Positions 59,413 through 64,000 of a stretch of DNA of 64,000 nt are shown piece by piece. Both the position numbers and the translations under genes were made by a program. Below the pieces are notes generated by a model. The model searched no databases and was not told the origin of the DNA. It saw nothing but the letters and a program-made list of their open reading frames with translations. Origin of the DNA: Desulfobulbus elongatus DSM 2908. Its GTDB lineage: Bacteria; Desulfobacterota; Desulfobulbia; Desulfobulbales; Desulfobulbaceae. Position 1 is the stretch's first letter; each line of letters begins with the position of its first letter. The stretch is from assembly GCF_000621145.1 (NCBI RefSeq), contig NZ_JHZB01000014.1, positions 1 to 64,000 on the forward strand, given 5' to 3'.

Positions 59413-61362
59413 TCACTGCACCGGTTCGGGCCGTCGGACAAAGTATCCCTGGACGGCATCGATGGGCAGGCCCGAGACGGTGTGCCACTGCTGTTCGGTT
59501 TCGACCCCTTCCACCACCACCTTGATGTCGAGGCTGTGCGCCACGGTGCAGAGCGCGTTGACAAAGAAATGGCTGTCGTCGCCGGCGTTCTGCAATTCGT
59601 TGGTGATGGCCCGGTCGATCTTGACGTAATCGGGCAGCAGGGATTTGAGATAGCCGAAATGGGAGAAGGCCTGGCCGAAGCGATCGATGCCGAGCGCGTG
59701 GCCCATGGGCCTGATTTCGCCGGCAAAGGATCTGAGCAGGTCCAGATGCCGGATGGCGCGGAATTCGGGGCACTCGATCTGGAGCCGCAGGCCGGCCTCG
59801 GCGCACCGGCGCAGATGCGGTACCAGCCAGGCAACGAAGTCGCCGTCGGCCAGCGACAGCGGCGACAGATTGATCGTCACCTGTGGCGGCGCGAACTGTT
59901 CCGGCGGCAGGGCGAGAAACCGTTCCAGGATGAGGCGGTCGAAAGCGGGCATCAGGCCGAGTTGCTCGGCCATGGGGACGATCCGGCCGATCGACAGGTG
60001 GGTGCCCTGGTCATCGATCACCCGGGCCAGCAATTCGTGGTGGACGACCAGGTTCCGGTTGCCGCGGCTGACCACCGGTTGGCTGTACAGGACGACGGAA
60101 CCGCCGGCGAGCACGTTTTCCAGGAGCGGCCGCCATTCGCTCTTGCCGGCGGCGAGCGTCTCCGGGCCGGCAGCCGGCGGGGCGATGACGGCACGGTTAT
60201 CGTGATGGTAACGGGCGGTGGCCAGGGCGGTGTCGGCCTTGGTCAGCAGGGCACCTAATTCGATTTCCCGGTCGTAAATGGTGCCGCCGCAGATCACGGG
60301 AGGCGGCTGTCCGGGCCGTTCGGCATCCGGCGGGCACAGGTCGGCGAGCACGGTGTCGGCCAACTGGGCGGCCGCGGCCAGGTCCACGTTGGGGAGCAGC
60401 AGGGCGAGATCGCCGCCGCCCAGCCGGGCGGCGATGACCTCGGGCAGTTCCGCGCAGGCCCGCTGGATGCAGGCGGCCGTCTCTTTGATCAGCCGGTCGC
60501 CGGCCGCATAGCCCTGTTCCCGGTTGACCGCGTTGAGATCGCGGATCTGGAAGAGGAGCAGGGCGCCCCTGGTCGTCCTGTCGGCGAGCTTGGCCTTGGC
60601 CTGCGTTGCCAGAAAACGCCTGTTGCCCAGGCCGGTCAGCGCATCCTGGTAGGCCCGCTGCCTGAGGGCCTCGGCGATGGCCGTCTGCTCGTCGAACAGC
60701 GCCCGGATGCGCTCGGTCATCCGGTTCATGGCGAGGACCACGCGCCGCAGTTCCCTTGTGCGGGGCAACGGTTCCTGGATGAGGAAACGCCGCTCGCACA
60801 GCGCCTGGGCCTGTTCCTCGACCCGGTGCAGGGGACGGAGGAGCCGGCGCAGGCCGAGCCCGCCCAGCAGCGCCACGGCCACGGCGGCGGCGGCGCACCA
60901 CTGGGCCGCCGCCAGGGCGGATCGCCACAGTGTCTGGTAGGCATAGCCGGGATGGCTTTCGACGATGACCGAACCGGTCCGTTGCCAGCCGTGCATGATC
61001 AGGGCGTCGGCCTGGGGGGCGGCCAGCGGCGTCAGCCGGATGAACCAGGCCGGCACGCCCTCGATGGCCAGGTCGGCCTGGCGGTCGATCACCACCTTGC
61101 CCTCGACGTCGAGCAACTGGATGCGCCGGTAGAACCCCCGATCGAACAGGGCGTTGATCATGGCCTCCATGGCCGGAATGTCCGTGCCCTTGGCCAGGGT
61201 GCTGAGCGAGAGGCCGAGCGAGGTCGCGGTGTCCTGGGCATGGGATTCGAGCTGGTCGGCGAGGAAGTCGCGGGTGCGGGTGTGATCGCCCACCCAGAGG
61301 CCGGCGCCCAGGCAGGCCAGGATGATGAGGGTGAAGAGCAGCAGTTGTCGGTAGAGTGTCAT
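59413..61362 (-). CDS. lapD: LapD-type c-di-GMP receptor controlling LapG
   Basis: 649 residues: first membrane helix at 4-24, a periplasmic LapD/MoxY-type domain (about 25-150), second helix (~150-172), HAMP (~170-225), then degenerate GGDEF and EAL domains. The GGDEF motif reads GGGDL (315-319). The EAL motif reads ELL (443-445) and the catalytic DDFG is DRFG, so neither synthesis nor hydrolysis is expected. The EAL fold keeps INLSP, YVKID and EGVET and can still bind c-di-GMP. In the known system, c-di-GMP binding changes the periplasmic output domain so that it captures LapG. The ATG at 61362 overlaps the lapG stop (ATGA), consistent with coupled translation. Confidence 0.92.
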   Translation of the reverse strand: MTLYRQLLLFTLIILACLGAGLWVGDHTRTRDFLADQLESHAQDTATSLGLSLSTLAKGTDIPAMEAMINALFDRGFYRRIQLLDVEGKVVIDRQADLAIEGVPAWFIRLTPLAAPQADALIMHGWQRTGSVIVESHPGYAYQTLWRSALAAAQWCAAAAVAVALLGGLGLRRLLRPLHRVEEQAQALCERRFLIQEPLPRTRELRRVVLAMNRMTERIRALFDEQTAIAEALRQRAYQDALTGLGNRRFLATQAKAKLADRTTRGALLLFQIRDLNAVNREQGYAAGDRLIKETAACIQRACAELPEVIAARLGGGDLALLLPNVDLAAAAQLADTVLADLCPPDAERPGQPPPVICGGTIYDREIELGALLTKADTALATARYHHDNRAVIAPPAAGPETLAAGKSEWRPLLENVLAGGSVVLYSQPVVSRGNRNLVVHHELLARVIDDQGTHLSIGRIVPMAEQLGLMPAFDRLILERFLALPPEQFAPPQVTINLSPLSLADGDFVAWLVPHLRRCAEAGLRLQIECPEFRAIRHLDLLRSFAGEIRPMGHALGIDRFGQAFSHFGYLKSLLPDYVKIDRAITNELQNAGDDSHFFVNALCTVAHSLDIKVVVEGVETEQQWHTVSGLPIDAVQGYFVRRPEPVQ

Positions 61363-62057
61363 GGGGTTTCCTCGTCCACTTCCATTTCGCCGGACATCCG
61401 GTCCACTAAGTCGTTCCAGCGCTTGAGCCGGTCGCTGCCGCCGATCAGCTTGCCCTTGCCGCGCTGTTTCGCCAGCCAGAGCCCTGAACCGTTCATGCTG
61501 TACACCGGCAACAGGTCGGTCCGCTGCGAGGAGGGCAGGATGGCCTCGACCAGGTTGTCGAGCACCAGCGGTTCCGCACCGGGGGTCGGATAGTAGGTCA
61601 GGACCATGTGGGCCTGGTTGAGGCGCAGGGCCTTGACGTAGGTCAGGGTCAACCGGTCTTCGGGGATGCCGAGTTTGATCAGGGTGAAGAATTTGGCGAT
61701 GGCGAAATCCTCGCAATCGCCGGCGTTGCTGGCGATGAATTCGATCGGCGTTGCCCAGTAGTCGGGCTGTTTCCAGTGTAGGGCATCGTCGACGAAGCGC
61801 ATGGTGTTCAGAAACCGGTTCACCCGTTCCAGCTTCGCCCGGTCCGTGCCTTCGGTGGTCTGCACCAGACTCTGCCAGGCGAGCAGACGTTCGCGGGCGC
61901 CGGCGCCGAACCGTTGGACCATCAGACGCATGGTCTGCTCGTTGATGACAAACGGCTCACCCGTCAACACCTGCGACCCGGGGATGGCCAGGAAGAGCAG
62001 GAGCCACCACAGGATCGGACTCCGGATCAACGAGAGGGAGCGCGCGCGGGGAGGCAT
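61359..62057 (-). CDS. lapG: LapG-type periplasmic cysteine protease
   Basis: 232 residues with an N-terminal export signal (about 9-32). The mature domain is a bacterial transglutaminase-like cysteine protease with the LapG triad: C115 in NAGDCEDFAIAKF, H150 in NQAHMVL, and D167 in LVLDNL. The acidic residues around the Cys (DCED) correspond to the Ca2+ site of LapG. Its substrate should be the TAAG site in the adhesin at 51976. It is translationally coupled to lapD. No strong ribosome site precedes the ATG, so readthrough from the tolC-like gene or a weak start is likely. Confidence 0.92.
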   Translation of the reverse strand: MPPRARSLSLIRSPILWWLLLFLAIPGSQVLTGEPFVINEQTMRLMVQRFGAGARERLLAWQSLVQTTEGTDRAKLERVNRFLNTMRFVDDALHWKQPDYWATPIEFIASNAGDCEDFAIAKFFTLIKLGIPEDRLTLTYVKALRLNQAHMVLTYYPTPGAEPLVLDNLVEAILPSSQRTDLLPVYSMNGSGLWLAKQRGKGKLIGGSDRLKRWNDLVDRMSGEMEVDEETP

Positions 62058-62137
62058 GGAGAAAGTGGTCTAGGAAGAACGGTGTCTGCGCATGGTGTCA
62101 GCATGTCCCGTCAAACAAGCAGCTTATCTTCCCGTAG

Positions 62138-62178
62138 AGAAAAGAGGCTCACCCCATCCGGGAGGCATGGGGTGAGCA
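62138..62178 (-). terminator. Terminator-like hairpin between the tolC-like gene and lapG
   Basis: GCTCACCCCAT and ATGGGGTGAGC form a perfect 11-bp stem with a 9-base loop. On the minus strand it is followed by CTCTTTTCTC. It lies about 72 bases after the tolC-like stop and about 80 bases before the lapG start, so it should reduce, or make conditional, lapG-lapD expression from the upstream gene. Confidence 0.65.
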
Positions 62179-62249
62179 ACGGCGGCACCGGCGGCACGGA
62201 CAGCCGCCTGCCCCCGGCCGTGGCGGGGCGAACGGCGGCGGCGCGCCGG

Positions 62250-63725
62250 TCACTCCATGGTCAACGGGTTGAGCTTCAACGACGAACCGCCCGCCGCCGC
62301 AGGAGCGGAGGCGGTCACGGCGTCCGTTGCCGCTGAGACGCGGGCGAGGTGCCGTTCCGGCTTTTTGGGCGCGCTGCTGCCGGTGGTCGGCGCGGCCTCG
62401 GTTCTCTCGCCGTCGATCGATCCCTCCGTGGGCCAGCGGAGGTCGAGCGCGGGGATCAGCCTGCCGATGCTGTTGAGAATCCTGTACTGGGCATAGAGGC
62501 CGTCATGCTCGGCGGTGACCAGTTGCCGGGCGGAGTCGATGCGTTCGGCCTCGGCGTCGAGGACGTCGAGCAGGGTTCGTTGGCCGATGTTCCACTGCTT
62601 GGTGTAGGCGCTGGCCGTACTGGCGGCGAACTGCATGCGCTGCCTGAGATAGCTGATCTTCTTCTTGGCGGCCTCGTGGGCCTGCCAGGAAAGCCGGGTG
62701 GATTCGACCACCTGCCGGTGGGTGTGATTCCTGATCTCCTGCGCCTCGTTGATCAGATGGGTGGTCTCGCTTTTCCTCGCCTCGTCCTTCCACCCGTTGA
62801 ACAGGTTGTAGCGCAGGCGGAGAAAGATGCGCAGGTCCTCCCGTTTGTCGCCGTCGTAGTAATCGCTGAGATAGGTGTCCTCCTCCCAGACCTTGTCCGC
62901 TTCCAGGTCGATGATCGGCATGAAGGGACTCTTGGCCACCTCGTCCTGCTTGCGGCGGGCTTCCAGATCGGCCACCGCCGACTTGAGCTGGGGATGGTTG
63001 GCAAGGGCCATGCTTTCGGCCTCGTCGCGGCTGGCGGGCAGCAGGGGGGCGGGGCTGTCCGGCTGGCTCAACTGCGCGGGCGGATTGCCGATGACCGCAT
63101 TGTAGTTGGTCTGGGCATCGAACAGGTTCTGCTCGGCGACCACGACATTGGCCTGGGCCAGGTTGAGACGGCTCTGGATCTGGTCCATGTCGGCGAGCCG
63201 GTCGACGCCGGATTCGCTGCGCAGCCTGATCTGATCGGCGATGCGCTGATGCAGGGTCAGGTTTTCCTGGGCCAGTTCGACGATGGCCTGGTTCTTCAGG
63301 ACCTCCAGGTACACGTTCACCGCCTTGAGCGCGGTGTTGTCCGCCGTGCTGCGCACGACAAAGGCCTCGGACTGCACCCGCGCCTTTTGCCGGTCCACCT
63401 CGTTCATGGTGGAAAGACCGGCGAACAGATTCTGGCGCACCCCGATTTTCACCTGCTGCGGGCTGAGATCGTCGTCGAACGGTTTGTCCACGTAGTCCCT
63501 GCCGGTCCCGGCCTCGAAGTTCACGCTGGGGAAATAGCCGGATCGAGCCTGCCGGACCTCCTCGTCCCTGGCCAGGCGGCTATGGGCCACCGAGCGGACA
63601 TCGGGATTGGTGGCGATGATCTGATGCACGGCTTCTTGAAGCGTCTGGGCGGACGCGGGCACGCCGGCCTGGGCGCCGCCCATCAACAGGAAAGCGAAAA
63701 CGGTACAGTACCTTTTAAGTGCCAT
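62250..63725 (-). CDS. lapE: TolC-family outer-membrane protein of the type I system (LapE-like)
   Basis: 491 residues with a signal peptide (MALKRYCTVFAFLLMGGAQAGVPASA). Two repeats of the TolC fold are visible: SYxP-type strands (GYFPSVNFEAGTGRDY; SPFMPIIDLEADKVWEEDTYL) and long helices (VRQNLFAGLSTMNEVDRQKARVQSEAF; LRYNLFNGWKDEARKSETTHLINEAQEI). QWNIGQRTLLDVLDAE is the typical C-terminal helix motif. A Pro/Ala/Ser/Thr-rich tail of about 60 residues is extra. It would form the outer-membrane pore in which the adhesin is held. AAAGGA precedes the ATG at 63725. Confidence 0.92.
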   Translation of the reverse strand: MALKRYCTVFAFLLMGGAQAGVPASAQTLQEAVHQIIATNPDVRSVAHSRLARDEEVRQARSGYFPSVNFEAGTGRDYVDKPFDDDLSPQQVKIGVRQNLFAGLSTMNEVDRQKARVQSEAFVVRSTADNTALKAVNVYLEVLKNQAIVELAQENLTLHQRIADQIRLRSESGVDRLADMDQIQSRLNLAQANVVVAEQNLFDAQTNYNAVIGNPPAQLSQPDSPAPLLPASRDEAESMALANHPQLKSAVADLEARRKQDEVAKSPFMPIIDLEADKVWEEDTYLSDYYDGDKREDLRIFLRLRYNLFNGWKDEARKSETTHLINEAQEIRNHTHRQVVESTRLSWQAHEAAKKKISYLRQRMQFAASTASAYTKQWNIGQRTLLDVLDAEAERIDSARQLVTAEHDGLYAQYRILNSIGRLIPALDLRWPTEGSIDGERTEAAPTTGSSAPKKPERHLARVSAATDAVTASAPAAAGGSSLKLNPLTME

Positions 63726-63791
63726 GACGATTCCTTTAAGCGATTGAAGAGGGAAAACGAAAACGGACGCATCGAACAAGTCGCACTCTTT

Positions 63792-63813
63792 ATAACTGAA
63801 CTCGCTCAGTTAT
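63792..63813. promoter_or_regulatory. Perfect inverted repeat upstream of the tolC-like gene (possible operator)
   Basis: ATAACTGA, six bases, TCAGTTAT: perfect 8-bp arms, about 67 bases before the ATG. On the minus strand the second arm runs into TTATAAAG, a possible -10 box, so a bound protein would touch the promoter. No regulator is assigned. Confidence 0.45.
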
Positions 63814-63859
63814 GGGAGGAACTTTTCGGGAGTGAGAGTTTTTTTCAGTAAGGTGGCGT

Positions 63860-64000
63860 TCAGGCCGAGGGGGAGGGCTGCCTGGTGCTGATTTCCATCT
63901 TGAGGGCCTGGGCCAACTCATGGAGCGAGTAGGGTTTCTTGACGAACTGGCTGATGCCGAGTTCCATGGCCCGGCGGATATCCTCGGCGTTGGAATAGCC
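63860..64000 (-). CDS. Response-regulator receiver domain, C-terminal end (cut by window edge)
   Basis: The last 46 codons of a gene entering from the right: GYSNAEDIRRAMELGISQFVKKPYSLHELAQALKMEIS. The Lys of FVKKPYS is the conserved receiver lysine followed by Pro. The protein ends shortly after the receiver, so this is either a single-domain regulator or the C-terminus of a hybrid histidine kinase. It is upstream of, and in the same direction as, the tolC-like gene. Confidence 0.8.
   Translation of the reverse strand, partial: GYSNAEDIRRAMELGISQFVKKPYSLHELAQALKMEISTRQPSPSA

Noticed and set aside
1-64000. CRISPR arrays, tRNA and rRNA genes
   Set aside because: No regularly spaced repeats with unique spacers, no tRNA cloverleaf with a TTCRA arm and no rRNA sequence were recognised in any gap by eye; a tRNAscan/Infernal run would be decisive.

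Overview
The window is a GC-rich bacterial chromosome segment, most likely from the Desulfobacterota (Desulfobulbales-like). That placement is inferred from the gene mix: a five-heme cytochrome c, a Rieske/cytochrome b pair, a GpgS-type compatible-solute gene, a PEP-CTERM protein, a c-di-AMP cyclase and an ilvBN-psd-pssA order. No rRNA or tRNA gene was seen, so it is not firm. Most genes are intact and tightly packed. The accessory-looking parts are the first ~6 kb and the less GC-rich stretch around 50.7-54.7 kb.

Region by region. 1-6.2 kb is a mobile/defence edge: the end of an IS5-type element lies in an SDR gene remnant, followed by small unknown genes among copies of a ~28-nt palindromic repeat, then an MmeI-like single-chain restriction-modification enzyme preceded by a nucleotidyltransferase that has lost its catalytic middle. 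6.3-8.8 kb: glucosyl-3-phosphoglycerate synthase plus a GT4 glycosyltransferase. 8.8-15.2 kb (minus strand): ilvB-ilvN-psd, then an overlapping operon pssA-rsmD-coaD-Rieske-cytochrome b; a sigma70-type promoter is readable before ilvB and another before pssA. 15.3-20.1 kb: TPR protein, a Trm5-like methyltransferase, an M20 amidohydrolase paired with a trans-sulfuration PLP enzyme, and an MliC-type lysozyme inhibitor. 20.26-20.64 kb: a guanidine-II (mini-ykkC) riboswitch with its guanidinium exporter. 20.7-22 kb: the multiheme cytochrome.

22.45-30.9 kb is a co-directional run behind a near-consensus promoter: periplasmic binding protein, PAS-GGDEF diguanylate cyclase, TMTC-like GT-C membrane protein, secreted HExxH protein, HEAT-like secreted protein, class III CoA-transferase, and a secreted Lys/Ala-rich protein. 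31.2 kb carries a muramidase fused to an alpha/beta hydrolase. 33-50 kb holds a quinone reductase, an EAL-CBS-GGDEF protein, a chemotaxis receptor, an outer-membrane barrel, a diadenylate cyclase fused to YbbR, rpmB, an SDR lacking its catalytic Lys, an M16 protease, a tandem USP, a nucleoside-recognition membrane protein, RtcB and SppA.

50.7-63.7 kb is the most striking part: a compact Lap-type, c-di-GMP-controlled surface adhesin locus. It holds a small (906 aa) RTX adhesin with an N-terminal retention module and a TAAG site of the kind LapG cuts; an ABC transporter and membrane-fusion protein co-transcribed with a LuxR-type regulator whose receiver lacks its phospho-acceptor; a TolC-type outer-membrane protein; the periplasmic protease LapG; and the receptor LapD with degenerate GGDEF and EAL domains. 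The expected logic is that high c-di-GMP binds LapD, which sequesters LapG and keeps the adhesin anchored; low c-di-GMP frees LapG to cut the adhesin loose. The cyclases and phosphodiesterase elsewhere in the window (23.4, 33.7 kb) could feed this switch. The window ends inside a response-regulator receiver domain.
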